A stretch of 39,323 nucleotides of DNA from an uncultured Oscillospiraceae bacterium. GTDB lineage: Bacteria > Bacillota > Clostridia > Oscillospirales > Acutalibacteraceae. Location of the stretch: assembly GCA_958354085.1 (NCBI GenBank), contig CATWUX010000001.1:1-39323 (forward strand), read 5' to 3'. Under the pieces are notes generated by a model that made no database searches, had not been told where the DNA came from, and saw only the letters and a list, made by a program, of their open reading frames with translations. The translations under genes and the position numbers were made by a program. Shown here in pieces: positions 8,951 to 17,292 of the stretch (the first letter of the stretch is position 1; each line of letters begins with the position of its first letter).

Positions 8951-10047
8951 CCGATTTCCTCCTCACTCATGGCGTCCGTACTGACGATGGCCAGACGGAT
9001 CTCGGCTTTTCCGGGATGATTCGCATCCGGCACATTGTTTACAGCATACAGCTTTGTACCATCCTCAGAAAAAGCAAAACTATTGCTGTATGCATACCCA
9101 TTCGCCGGATGCGGCAACGGATGGCCGGTGGTGTGCCAGGTGTGCCCCTGATCGTGGCTGATAAAATATTCCGAACCGGTTTTGCTTTCACCGGTGCGCA
9201 TGAACGACGCGCTCACGACCAGCGTATGATTCACCGGCGAATATCCGCAAAACGGTGCAGAACCCATCGTTTTTCCATCAACGCTTTCCAGCAAAGTACC
9301 CAGCGAGGTCGTATCGCCCCAATCCAATCCGTCCGGCGAACGCTTGTAATGAATAGGATTGCCGTCCAAACCGACTACCTCGACCACCATAAAATACGAA
9401 CCGTCTTCCAGACGGGTAACCACGGGCATTCCGGGGCGATGCGTCGGATCGGAAGAAGCGATCACGGTTACCGGATCACTCCAATGATAGCCGTCCCGTG
9501 TAGTTTTGTACATGATTTTTTGACTGTACATCTCCGCCTGACTTTCATCGGAATAGTAGCATACCAGCGTATTATCATCCAGCAAAATCAGGAAACCCTC
9601 CCAGACTCCGTGACCAACCCGATTACCATGGTTATAGTTCCCGCCCTGTACGACGCTGGACAGCCACGACCATGTATACCCACCGTCGCGGCTTGCATAC
9701 AGCTGAATAATGCTGTTGTCCTCGTCAATAGAAGTGCCGAGCAGCAGGATGGTGCCCGCCGGCAGATCACCGCAGGCACGAGGCAGTTCAAACAAGGTCG
9801 GGTTCCAGATCGGCGACAGACCGCTCACTTCCTCCCGTACATGTGCGATTTTTTCCCATGTACACCCATCATCGGCACTGCGTAAAATCCAAAAGCCGCA
9901 CAACTGATCCGGCACACGATTTTCCTCATAAGTCGCCAGCAAAACGCCCGGCTGCCCATGCAAAGGCAAAATACGCGCATACTGCACACCGATTCCGGCG
10001 GCATTAGCCGGCGGTCGTACCACCAAAGTCGTTGATTCCACTCTCAT
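8947..10047 (-). CDS. Cytoplasmic sialidase-fold (GH93-like) glycosidase, middle of the trio
   Basis: The 366-residue protein is a paralogue of both neighbours but has neither signal peptide nor C-terminal helix. It begins directly with the propeller (MRVESTTLVVRPPANAAGIG) and ends IVSTDAMSEEEIG. Asp-box-like motifs: SADDGCTW, SRDGGYTW, TRDGYHW, SPDGLDW, SHDQGHTW. HGVWEGFL replaces the neighbours' TGVWEPFL, and the second candidate catalytic Glu is in YFMVVEVVG. It starts 3 bases after the previous stop, with AGAAAGGAA embedded in that gene's end, so the three genes are probably translated together. The domain is complete, so it is not a truncated surface enzyme. It probably acts on imported oligosaccharides, perhaps with the GH2 enzyme. 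Confidence 0.82.
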   Translation of the reverse strand: MRVESTTLVVRPPANAAGIGVQYARILPLHGQPGVLLATYEENRVPDQLCGFWILRSADDGCTWEKIAHVREEVSGLSPIWNPTLFELPRACGDLPAGTILLLGTSIDEDNSIIQLYASRDGGYTWSWLSSVVQGGNYNHGNRVGHGVWEGFLILLDDNTLVCYYSDESQAEMYSQKIMYKTTRDGYHWSDPVTVIASSDPTHRPGMPVVTRLEDGSYFMVVEVVGLDGNPIHYKRSPDGLDWGDTTSLGTLLESVDGKTMGSAPFCGYSPVNHTLVVSASFMRTGESKTGSEYFISHDQGHTWHTTGHPLPHPANGYAYSNSFAFSEDGTKLYAVNNVPDANHPGKAEIRLAIVSTDAMSEEEIG

Positions 10048-10050
10048 TTT

Positions 10051-11637
10051 TTATTCCTTTCTGCTGCGACGAAAATATCGCGTAAACGTTACGGCCATCA
10101 CGACACCGCCGGCTGCAATCATCCCCAGACCGATTAACGTTAAGGGTAAATCCCACGGGTTCGCCGCTGCGGTATCCGCTGTCTGGGTGGTCACAGGCAA
10201 GCTGTTGGGCAAGGAGCTTGTGTAGGCGCTGGATGCGCTTCCGACGGTGTATGTAGTGCTCGTGTTTGTTGCTTCGGACGGCGCCGCTGTCGAACCGCCG
10301 TGGGAGCGATGTGCAGTCGTACTGCTTCCTTGCGTGCGGCTTGTCGTACTTCCCGAGCTCGTTGCAGTCGTGACATTGGAAGAAAACGCCGGCTGATTTT
10401 CCGGCAGCGAGGCTGCCCCCTGCACCAGTTCAACCAAGGCAAATTCAATGCGTGCCCGTGCATTTCGTCCTTCCGCCGGTGTCACCCCGTTCGGATCCGT
10501 CGGATTGTTCAGAACAAAAAGCAGCTTTCCGTCTGCCGACAGTGCCATGGGGCTGCTGTAACCGGCATAACGCTGGTCGTACGGAATCGGGTGAGCAGTC
10601 GTGCTCCAGCTCGCACCGTAATCCGTGCTGACGAAATAATCCGTTCCCGTTTGACTTTGACCGCTGCGCATAAAGGTACCGCCGACAAAGAGTGTTCCGC
10701 AGCTGCCTCCGACCGGCGACCAGATACAATACGGCGCAGAACCAAGCGTTTTACCGCCGCTGGCGAGTATCGTGCCGGTTGAAGCAACATCGCCCCAGTA
10801 TTTTCCATCGTTTGAAAATTTGCAACAAATCGGGTTGCCGTTACCGGTTTCGTTGTTCACCAGCTCATACACCATGAAATAGCATCCATCACCCATTCGC
10901 GTGATGATCGGCATACCGGGGCGATCGCTTTGTTTCGGTGAAGCTATTACATCCACCGGATGACTCCAGGAACGCCCATCCAGACTGCTGCGATAAACGA
11001 TTTTTTGGCTGTGCGCCAAATTTTCAGTGGAATCGGAATAGTAGCAAAGCAATTCGCCGTCCACCATCAATAAAAACGGCTCCCACACGCCGGTCTCCAA
11101 ACCGCCGCCGACCGCAATCGTAGATAAAAAACTCCAGCTATATCCGCCATCGGTGCTCTGATACAGCTGTAGGCAGCTGTGTTGGCTGTGTGCGGCATCC
11201 ACCGAGCATCCGGCAAGCAGAATCGTTCCCTTCTTTAAATTCCCGCAATCCTCCGGCAACTCATATAAAAACGGCTGCCATTCCGCCTGCTGCGACGAGG
11301 TGTTTACCGGATCATAAACCGTTGTGATATATGACCATGTTTTTCCGAGATCCGCACTGCGATAAATCGGATACCCGGGCGAGCCGGGGCCAATCCCGGC
11401 CTTGCCTTCTTCAAAAGTAGCTAAAAAGACATTGTTTTCGCCGCGGGTGCTGTTGTGCAATTGCAGCAGACGCGGATATCCTACGCCGCTCCCCCACCAT
11501 CCGGCAGGCACCTTATCCCGCACCACAGAGCTTCGCAGCGGAGAAGCGGACAAAGCCGCCGCTGTTCCGATCAGAATCCCCGCTGTCATAACGACTGCCA
11601 GCAATCTTCTCATTCCCTGTTGAAACGTATTTTGCAT
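10051..11637 (-). CDS. Membrane-anchored sialidase-fold (GH93-like) glycosidase, first of the trio
   Basis: The precursor has about 528 residues. It opens with a signal peptide (MQNTFQQGMRRLLAVVMTAG), carries a propeller, then a long Ser/Thr/Ala linker (about 405-485) and a C-terminal helix with the tail RYFRRSRKE. Asp-box-like motifs: SADLGKTW, STDGGYSW, SLDGRSW, SNDGKYW, STDYGASW. TGVWEPFL, SDRPGMPIITR and YFMVYELVN are conserved with the gene at 7502. The ATG at 11637 is chosen because AAAGGAA lies a few bases upstream and the signal peptide starts there; a longer frame exists but adds an implausible 13 residues. The surface location implies attack on external polymer. Substrate is inferred only from the family resemblance. 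Confidence 0.82.
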   Translation of the reverse strand: MQNTFQQGMRRLLAVVMTAGILIGTAAALSASPLRSSVVRDKVPAGWWGSGVGYPRLLQLHNSTRGENNVFLATFEEGKAGIGPGSPGYPIYRSADLGKTWSYITTVYDPVNTSSQQAEWQPFLYELPEDCGNLKKGTILLAGCSVDAAHSQHSCLQLYQSTDGGYSWSFLSTIAVGGGLETGVWEPFLLMVDGELLCYYSDSTENLAHSQKIVYRSSLDGRSWSHPVDVIASPKQSDRPGMPIITRMGDGCYFMVYELVNNETGNGNPICCKFSNDGKYWGDVASTGTILASGGKTLGSAPYCIWSPVGGSCGTLFVGGTFMRSGQSQTGTDYFVSTDYGASWSTTAHPIPYDQRYAGYSSPMALSADGKLLFVLNNPTDPNGVTPAEGRNARARIEFALVELVQGAASLPENQPAFSSNVTTATSSGSTTSRTQGSSTTAHRSHGGSTAAPSEATNTSTTYTVGSASSAYTSSLPNSLPVTTQTADTAAANPWDLPLTLIGLGMIAAGGVVMAVTFTRYFRRSRKE

Positions 11638-11657
11638 GAGTGATTCCTTTCTATGGC

Positions 11658-11700
11658 AAGAAAAAACGTCGGCCACGACTTGCGCAGTCGGCGTTTTCTC
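11658..11700 (-). terminator. Possible intercistronic terminator or processing hairpin
   Basis: In the minus-strand RNA, AAAACG pairs with CGUUUU around an inner CGACU-gcgca-AGUCG hairpin, with a bulge, and the structure ends in a run of U. It lies between the LamG-like gene ending at 11717 and the sialidase-fold gene starting at 11637. It may reduce expression of the enzymes relative to the binding proteins. Confidence 0.5.
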
Positions 11701-11716
11701 AGCCCCTTTGGGACGC

Positions 11717-12847
11717 TTATGATTCTGTTGTATCCGTTGGCTTCTTTCCGGCTTTTCTCAGGATCAAAGCGGCTGCCACAGCGCCGCCCATAATCAGGAC
11801 ACCGCAGATCACCAACACAATCGGAAGAGCAGCATTGGGATTAGTGTCCGCCTGCGTCGCTTTTGTCGTCGTTGAAGCGGCGGACGACGCATTTGTCGCA
11901 GTGGCCGTGCCGCCGGATGTTTGCACCGGGGACTCCGAAACCGTTGTGTTCTCCGACGCATCAGAGGCAGCCGTGCTATCGCCGTTCTGAACGGATACGG
12001 TAGTGGCACTGTCGCCTCTATTTTCCGTGGTAACAGTCGTGTTCGGCGTATCCGTCGACATGCCGGGAATGGACAGCTTTTTGGGAGTCGGATCGGCTTT
12101 GTTAACAATGGAAGGCGCTCCGATCTCCATGTTCGACAGAACCGTGTTGCCAGCCCAGGATTGCCACTGGAAATCACCGGACGGTACATAGTTTTGCGCC
12201 GTATCAATGGTTGCCTGCAATGTCGGCACAGAGGGCATGGCGGTGCCGGCTTTATAGAACCACACTTTCACGTTGTTTTCGATCATCTGGATTTTCACAC
12301 GATAGGTAACGCCGATTTCAAACGTAAAATCTACATGCGCCAACGGCTTGTCAAAAATGCCGCCCGCATACAAGCCTAAACCCGGCTCTACCTTCTCCGA
12401 TACCGAAGAACCGATCATCATCAGCATATAGCTGTCCCATTCGTTTTCCTGACGGCTGCGAAACATCGCCCGATCCTGAATCCACTCGTTTTTTAGGGTG
12501 GTATAATCGAATGACCACCCGAAGTCGGTCATATAAAAATCCTGCACTTCTCCCTGCGCCGGCGGCGCGGTAATCCCATTTTTGGTACGCAACAGCATGT
12601 TGGAATCCAACATGGTATCTCCCTTGCCGTCGACATAATCCGGCGACATCAGGCTTCCGCCCTTATCGGCGATACAATATAATGTGCCTTCCGCTTCATT
12701 GTACTGAAATTTTGAACCGCGACCGGAAGTTCCCTCTCGTACAAACCAGGACAGCGGATCGCTGGTAATCGCCGCCTGTGCCGGCAATGCGAGGATCGCC
12801 GCCAGCAGTGTAACCGCACTAAGCCATACTGCCAAACGCTTTTTCAT
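11717..12847 (-). CDS. Membrane-anchored LamG-like surface protein
   Basis: The 376-residue precursor has a signal peptide (MKKRLAVWLSAVTLLAAILA, cleavage near AQA-AI) and one beta-sandwich domain over about 25-235. That domain contains YRVKIQMIENNVKVWFYKAG, the strand pattern also seen in the neighbouring surface proteins. A Thr/Ser/Ala-rich linker of about 80 residues leads to a C-terminal helix (ALPIVLVICGVLIMGGAVAA) with a basic tail. GAGGAGG precedes ATG 12847 at good spacing. No catalytic motif is recognisable, so glycan capture is the likely role by analogy with LamG/DUF1080-like domains; this is inference. It is 12 bases downstream of the next surface protein gene, in the same operon. 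Confidence 0.78.
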   Translation of the reverse strand: MKKRLAVWLSAVTLLAAILALPAQAAITSDPLSWFVREGTSGRGSKFQYNEAEGTLYCIADKGGSLMSPDYVDGKGDTMLDSNMLLRTKNGITAPPAQGEVQDFYMTDFGWSFDYTTLKNEWIQDRAMFRSRQENEWDSYMLMMIGSSVSEKVEPGLGLYAGGIFDKPLAHVDFTFEIGVTYRVKIQMIENNVKVWFYKAGTAMPSVPTLQATIDTAQNYVPSGDFQWQSWAGNTVLSNMEIGAPSIVNKADPTPKKLSIPGMSTDTPNTTVTTENRGDSATTVSVQNGDSTAASDASENTTVSESPVQTSGGTATATNASSAASTTTKATQADTNPNAALPIVLVICGVLIMGGAVAAALILRKAGKKPTDTTES

Positions 12848-12859
12848 GTTTGCTCCTCC

Positions 12860-13774
12860 TCAGCTATTTTTCTTTTTCACTGCCAGAAAAACGATGACAC
12901 CGCCGCCGATCAGGATAACAGCCGTTGCGGCAATCACAACCGGAATCCACGGAAAAACGAAATCATTATTTACGGTCGTTGCACCGGACGTTGTTGCAGC
13001 CGTCTCCCCGCCTACGGTAGTGCTCGTCGTGGTCGCCGCGCTTGTCGGCGTGGGGTCGGGGCCGTTGCCGGTATACCCAACGACTTTCAAATCGTCTACT
13101 GAGAAGTTCGCTCCCCAGGAGCAAAATGCGATAGTGCCGCCCTGAAAACGGTTTTCCTCATCCGTCATGTACACGCACAACTTATCGTTGACATACACCG
13201 AAATCTTGTTGGCGCGGCGGCTCATCTTAACGTTGTACCAAATGCCGTCGTTAAACTCAAAGCCTTCGTTCTCCATTCCCTCCACCAGCGGATTGTTCAA
13301 ATCATTCAAGCCGATATCGTTTTCTTTGATTGCGATCTTACCGCGCCATTGCCACATCTCAAACATGTAGCAGGCATTCTCCCATTTGCCGTCTTGCGCG
13401 ACTGTGCATATCTTGATCCAGTTATGATCCGGATTTTTGATATAATCCGGGCGTACCCGCAACGTGTAATCCCAGTCGCCCTCCATGTTCAGCGCCAGCG
13501 ATCCATCCTCCGCCATAGGTCCCCAAAAATGCAGATAACCATTTGCCTCATCCCCGTTATTGGTTACCAACTGCAAAAACTTATTGCCGTTTTCCTCCAC
13601 GATAGAGCTCGTACCGTCATTTTCGGGATTGGTATTGATAAACTCGTTTTTTCCGCTTTCAAAATTCTGCTCATACAGCACTTGTCCGGCATTCTCTGCC
13701 GCTGCCGCCATCGGCAGTATAAGGCTCATGGACAGCGCGGCTATTCCAGCCAGCGCCAACGACCGCTTTTTCAT
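12860..13774 (-). CDS. Membrane-anchored LamG-like surface protein
   Basis: The precursor has about 304 residues: a signal peptide (MKKRSLALAGIAALSMSLIL), one concanavalin-like beta-sandwich (about 25-225, with VLYEQNFESG at its start and CSWGANFSVDDLKVVGY at its end), a short Thr/Ser linker, and a C-terminal helix with the tail VKKKNS. The edge strands resemble the DUF1080/LamG group used in carbohydrate-binding proteins. An ATG at 13786 touches the AAAGG site directly, so the ATG at 13774, 12 bases from it, is preferred. It is the first gene after the binding lipoprotein (32 bases away) and probably feeds oligosaccharide towards it. No enzymatic residues are recognisable. Confidence 0.75.
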   Translation of the reverse strand: MKKRSLALAGIAALSMSLILPMAAAAENAGQVLYEQNFESGKNEFINTNPENDGTSSIVEENGNKFLQLVTNNGDEANGYLHFWGPMAEDGSLALNMEGDWDYTLRVRPDYIKNPDHNWIKICTVAQDGKWENACYMFEMWQWRGKIAIKENDIGLNDLNNPLVEGMENEGFEFNDGIWYNVKMSRRANKISVYVNDKLCVYMTDEENRFQGGTIAFCSWGANFSVDDLKVVGYTGNGPDPTPTSAATTTSTTVGGETAATTSGATTVNNDFVFPWIPVVIAATAVILIGGGVIVFLAVKKKNS

Positions 13775-13806
13775 GTTCGTTTTCATCCTTTCACCGTGTA
13801 GATTCG

Positions 13807-15141
13807 TTATTCTTTGTTGGCAAGATCAATATTTGCCTGCAAAATCGGCGCATATTTTTCCACCGTGCTGGACCATGGGGTTTCAAACAATCCGACATCG
13901 CTCCACATGTTCCACATGCCTTCATCCGACGCCCAGTTGCCGATGCTCGCCTGCTGCGAAAACGCGAGCGTAAATTTGGAAGAATTCATTTCATCCTGCA
14001 GCGCAAACATTTCATCCGTATAGCCATACAGCGTCTTGTTCTTTTCACGCAGACGCGCACGCTGCGTTTCATCAATCGCCAGATAGCGGCATACCGACAG
14101 ATAGGCCATCGCTCCGCCGGGGTTGGCGCAGTTGGCGCCTACCCACGAGGTTTCGGCGCGGCCGCTGACATAGTATTTATCGGTACCGTCCACTTGCGGC
14201 GAGGGCGCAAATTCAATTTCACCGGATTTAATCTGCTCGCCCAAAGTCCCCATCAACCATGCCTCATACCACAGCATCGCGGTCTTTTTGGCATTAAAGT
14301 CCGCAATCACGTTGTATGCCATCAAACGGCTGTTGTCTACTGCGCTGCTGGTATTATACAAAAAATCAAAATACGGATTAAGACCCGGATCGCGCAGATT
14401 CATAACCCATTTCCCATTCTCATCCTTTTTAACCAGATCTGTACCAACGCAGTTCCATGTTTCTCCCGGATGCATTGCTATACCGTACATATCCACCAAG
14501 CCATCGCGATCGCTGTCGATCGTAACCTGTTTCATAAGCTCGCGCAGATCGGATAGCTTCCATTGACCCGCTTTATATTTTTCCAGCGGCGTCTGGAGCC
14601 CTGCATCGGTAAACACATTTTTCCAGTAGTATATGTAACTGTTATTGATTGCCTCGTGTACGCATAGGTAATATTTTCCGTTATAGGCAAACTGATCATT
14701 GATCTCTTTTGCACCAGACCACAAAGGATCGTTGAAATCAATGTAGCTGCTCATATCCTGTACCAAATTTTGTTTAATAAAATTATTGTAATCCTGTGGC
14801 CGATAGAAAATCAGTTCAGGAGAATTGCCACCCAAGACTAAAGAGGCCGCTTTCGTCGGCAGCTCATCATAGGTCGTACGAACAATCTCCAACTCACAAT
14901 TGTAATTCTGTTTCAGCAGTGTATTCACTTCATATAAATATTCCTCTTGATTCGTCAAGGCGCTTTTGCTGTTCCAACACAGCCACTTAACCGTCGGAGC
15001 GGAAATCGTATATTCCGGGAGCTTCAACTCAGCAGCCGTACCGCTTCCGGCTTCACTGCTGCTGTCGCTTGTTGCATTGCCGCAAGCGGTCATTAACGTG
15101 AACAAGGATATTGCCAATAAAACTGCTAAAACTCTCTTCAT
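13807..15141 (-). CDS. Extracellular sugar-binding lipoprotein (CUT1 solute-binding protein)
   Basis: The precursor of about 444 residues has a lipoprotein signal ending MTAC (Cys20), then a Ser/Gly-rich tether. The body is typical of family 1 solute-binding proteins: paired alpha/beta lobes, many Trp and Tyr residues suited to stacking on sugars (WLCWNSK, LWYEAWLMG, WNMWSDVG), and DSDRDGLVDMYGIA, a calcium-loop-like segment frequent in this family. It should deliver an oligosaccharide to a two-permease importer. No permease lies in this operon; the orphan pair at 2-1189 on the other strand is a candidate partner. AAAGGAG sits 9 bases upstream of ATG 15141, whereas an earlier ATG touches the site. 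It heads the operon, as is usual for the most abundant component. Confidence 0.9.
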   Translation of the reverse strand: MKRVLAVLLAISLFTLMTACGNATSDSSSEAGSGTAAELKLPEYTISAPTVKWLCWNSKSALTNQEEYLYEVNTLLKQNYNCELEIVRTTYDELPTKAASLVLGGNSPELIFYRPQDYNNFIKQNLVQDMSSYIDFNDPLWSGAKEINDQFAYNGKYYLCVHEAINNSYIYYWKNVFTDAGLQTPLEKYKAGQWKLSDLRELMKQVTIDSDRDGLVDMYGIAMHPGETWNCVGTDLVKKDENGKWVMNLRDPGLNPYFDFLYNTSSAVDNSRLMAYNVIADFNAKKTAMLWYEAWLMGTLGEQIKSGEIEFAPSPQVDGTDKYYVSGRAETSWVGANCANPGGAMAYLSVCRYLAIDETQRARLREKNKTLYGYTDEMFALQDEMNSSKFTLAFSQQASIGNWASDEGMWNMWSDVGLFETPWSSTVEKYAPILQANIDLANKE

Positions 15142-15276
15142 CTTCTGCATCTCCTTTAGTATCACTCAAATTTGTAAACACTAGCAACAATAGGTTTCAT
15201 TCCGAGCATCCGGCATCGCCCTCCGACTCATTGCTTTTTTAAGCAACTAGTTAGAAGCTCTTCATGAACTAATTTC
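15142..15276 (-). other. Long leader of the binding-lipoprotein operon
   Basis: About 135 bases of predicted 5' leader lie between the promoter and the lipoprotein start. In it TTGCTT-TTTT-AAGCAA (15231-15246) can form a small hairpin, and a GC-rich patch follows (15200-15230). I could not match it to a riboswitch class I know. The remaining intergenic stretch 15306-15423 is AT-rich and shows no gene. Confidence 0.4.
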
Positions 15277-15305
15277 ATATTAGCAGAGGTGCCTGATTTT
15301 GTCTA
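15277..15305 (-). promoter_or_regulatory. Sigma-A-type promoter of the binding-lipoprotein operon
   Basis: On the minus strand TAGACA (15300-15305) and TAATAT (15277-15282) are separated by exactly 17 bases, five and four or more matches to consensus respectively. It would start transcription about 130 bases upstream of the lipoprotein ATG. Confidence 0.6.
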
Positions 15306-15423
15306 TATATTTTTACTAGTTTTAAATCGCAAAAACACTACTTTTTAAGTACATCTTTTATCAGATTTTTTTCAACTCTTTTTTGTAACCAAAGGATAGC
15401 GTGCAAAGCATGAAGATACAAAA

Positions 15424-15464
15424 AAGCCATCTGATGCCGATTCTTGAACGGCATCAGACGGCTT
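15424..15464 (-). terminator. Terminator of the btu operon
   Basis: Arms 15424-15439 and 15449-15464 pair over 16 bases with one mismatch (AAGCC-TCTGATGCCG) around a 9-base loop. On the minus strand the stem is followed by a run of six T. It lies about 33 bases past the btuD stop. Confidence 0.9.
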
Positions 15465-15496
15465 AAAATAAATTTTAATAAACCATGCTTTTGAGA

Positions 15497-16264
15497 CTAG
15501 CGTAAATTTTCCCAGATTTGAAGCGATTCCCGCATATAGTTTCCGACATTCATCTTGTAAACCGGTTCCAGAACAGACGAGACCAAAACCTGCTCCGGCG
15601 TACCGATCGCTTCGATCTTTCCGCCATTCATAAGCAGAATACGCTCGGAGAGTCTTACAGCAAGATTGATATCGTGAAGAACGCCGATAATGCTTTTTTC
15701 GCTCTCCTTGGCCCAATCTTTTAAAAAATCGATCAATTCGATCTGAAAATATAAATCCAAATGATTGGTCGGCTCGTCAAGAAGAATGATTTCCGGTTCC
15801 TGCACCAGCGCTTTGGCTAAGAGCACCCGCTGAAGTTGGCCGCCGGAAAGCGTCATGATGCTCTTTTCCCGTATATCCAGCAATCCCACTGCCTGCAAAG
15901 CCTGCTCAACGGCCTCCCGGTCACTCTTGTCAAAATCGGATAAAAGGCGCTGCTTTTTTTTGGCGTACCGCCCCATCATCACCGTGTCATAAACCGAATA
16001 ATCAAAATAGAGCGTCGTGATCTGGCTGAACAGGGCGATTTTCCCCGCCAGCCGTTTGCGGTTCATATTTTTAACCGATTCATTATCAATTTGAATGTCG
16101 CCGCAGAACGGAATAATATTGGCAATCGTGCGAAGCAAGGTCGTTTTTCCGCAGCCGTTCGGCCCGATAATGGACAGATTTTCGCCCCTTGGCACCTGAA
16201 AGGAGACACCGTGTAAAACGTCGTGTTCATCATAGCCGGCGGTCACGTTTTGTACGCTAAGCAT
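15497..16264 (-). CDS. btuD: Cobalamin ABC importer, ATP-binding protein
   Basis: The 255-residue ATPase drives B12 uptake from the cytoplasmic face. Visible motifs: Walker A GPNGCGKTT (about 34-42), Q-loop FSQ near 80, signature LSGGQLQR (about 139-146), Walker B IILLDEP, then the D-loop NHLD and the switch His in GVLHDINLA. The length is normal for BtuD/FhuC-type subunits. A longer frame reaches 16285 but has no ribosome site; GGAAAGGG lies upstream of ATG 16264, so that start is chosen, overlapping the btuC end by 8 bases. Similar ATPases serve iron-siderophore importers; the cobalamin riboswitch at the head of the operon favours B12 or a corrinoid. Confidence 0.9.
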   Translation of the reverse strand: MLSVQNVTAGYDEHDVLHGVSFQVPRGENLSIIGPNGCGKTTLLRTIANIIPFCGDIQIDNESVKNMNRKRLAGKIALFSQITTLYFDYSVYDTVMMGRYAKKKQRLLSDFDKSDREAVEQALQAVGLLDIREKSIMTLSGGQLQRVLLAKALVQEPEIILLDEPTNHLDLYFQIELIDFLKDWAKESEKSIIGVLHDINLAVRLSERILLMNGGKIEAIGTPEQVLVSSVLEPVYKMNVGNYMRESLQIWENLR

Positions 16265-17282
16265 TCTTTTTACCGCCCTTTCCATGAAAATAGAGGTAAA
16301 TGAAGAAAGGGGCTCCGATCGCGGCGGTGACCGCGCCGACCGGCAATTCGACCGGTGCAGTCACCGTACGCGCGACCAGATCGCACAGCGTCATAAAAAT
16401 ACCGCCCATAATCGCCGCAGCCGGAATGACCAACTTGTGCTGTGAGCCAAAAATACGGCGCGCCATATGGGGAGTGAACAAATCCACAAAGCCGATAACA
16501 CCGGCGATCGAAACAGCACAGCCGGTGAGAATGGCGCTGACAGCCAGCAGCAGCCACTTCACCTTCAGAACGTTCACGCCGGACGCTTTGGCCTGTTCTT
16601 CTCCGAACGTCATCAGATCCATCTCACGCGAAAAATACAATACCGTGAGGATCCCGATAAGCGCGATCGGAAACAGCAGTGTCGGATGCATCCAATCCTT
16701 GAGGGCAAAGCTGCCGAGCTGCCAAAAGGTGATTTGTTGGGCAGATTTTTTGGCAAAGGTCATGATGAACGCAATAATCGCGTTGGCGAACATGGAAAAC
16801 GCCATACCGGTTAGAATGATCGTCATATTGCTCAAGGATTTATCCAGTTTGGCGGCCAGGGCAACCGCGGCAAAAACCGTAAGGAGACCAAACGTCAGCC
16901 CAAAAAACGGGAGCGTTAAAACACCGAAAAAATTCACTCCCAATAAGATGGCGATACTGGCGCCCACGGCGGCTCCCGAGGAAATGCCAAGCGTATACGA
17001 GGATGCCAGCGGGTTGCGCAGGACCGACTGTGTAAGCACACCGCTGACCGACAGCATCCCGCCGACGATGAATGCCAGCAGCGCGCGCGGCAAACGGATA
17101 TTCAGCAAAATGACGGCATGGGATTCCGGCGGCGGAACAGCAAACTCCGCGCCGAAAAGCCGGGAGGCGACGATTTTGAAAATATCCGACGGTGCAATAA
17201 AAACGCTTCCTAACCCGACCGCCAACAACAAAATCAGCAAAGCGGCAACAATTAAAATCAAAAATTTGATCGCTTTACGCAT
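16257..17282 (-). CDS. btuC: Cobalamin ABC importer, FecCD/BtuC permease
   Basis: The 341-residue protein is strongly hydrophobic along its length, consistent with about ten membrane helices of the FecCD family. It shows the family patterns LPRALLAFIVGGMLSVSG near residue 65, RNPLASSYTLGISSGA near 90-105, and the ATPase-coupling region GVIGFVDLFTPHMARRIFG near 265-283, followed by LPVGAVTAAIGAPFFIYL at the end. It follows btuF by 10 bases and overlaps btuD by 8, so the three are one operon. Cytoplasmic membrane; it forms a dimer in the transporter. Confidence 0.92.
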   Translation of the reverse strand: MRKAIKFLILIVAALLILLLAVGLGSVFIAPSDIFKIVASRLFGAEFAVPPPESHAVILLNIRLPRALLAFIVGGMLSVSGVLTQSVLRNPLASSYTLGISSGAAVGASIAILLGVNFFGVLTLPFFGLTFGLLTVFAAVALAAKLDKSLSNMTIILTGMAFSMFANAIIAFIMTFAKKSAQQITFWQLGSFALKDWMHPTLLFPIALIGILTVLYFSREMDLMTFGEEQAKASGVNVLKVKWLLLAVSAILTGCAVSIAGVIGFVDLFTPHMARRIFGSQHKLVIPAAAIMGGIFMTLCDLVARTVTAPVELPVGAVTAAIGAPFFIYLYFHGKGGKKNA

Positions 17283-17292
17283 TTACGCAACA

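Noticed and set aside
7502..11637. Labelling the tandem propellers as sialidases (nanH) because of their Asp-boxes.
   Set aside because: Asp-boxes are a fold feature; the FRIP motif is absent and the Glu spacing fits GH93 better.
15200..15230. A possible second cobalamin riboswitch in the lipoprotein leader, because CATCCGGCAT (15207-15216) also occurs in the btu riboswitch (18494-18503).
   Set aside because: Only this 10-mer is shared; the GGTG-AATCC, GCCACTG and CGGGAAGGC elements are missing, so it is probably chance.
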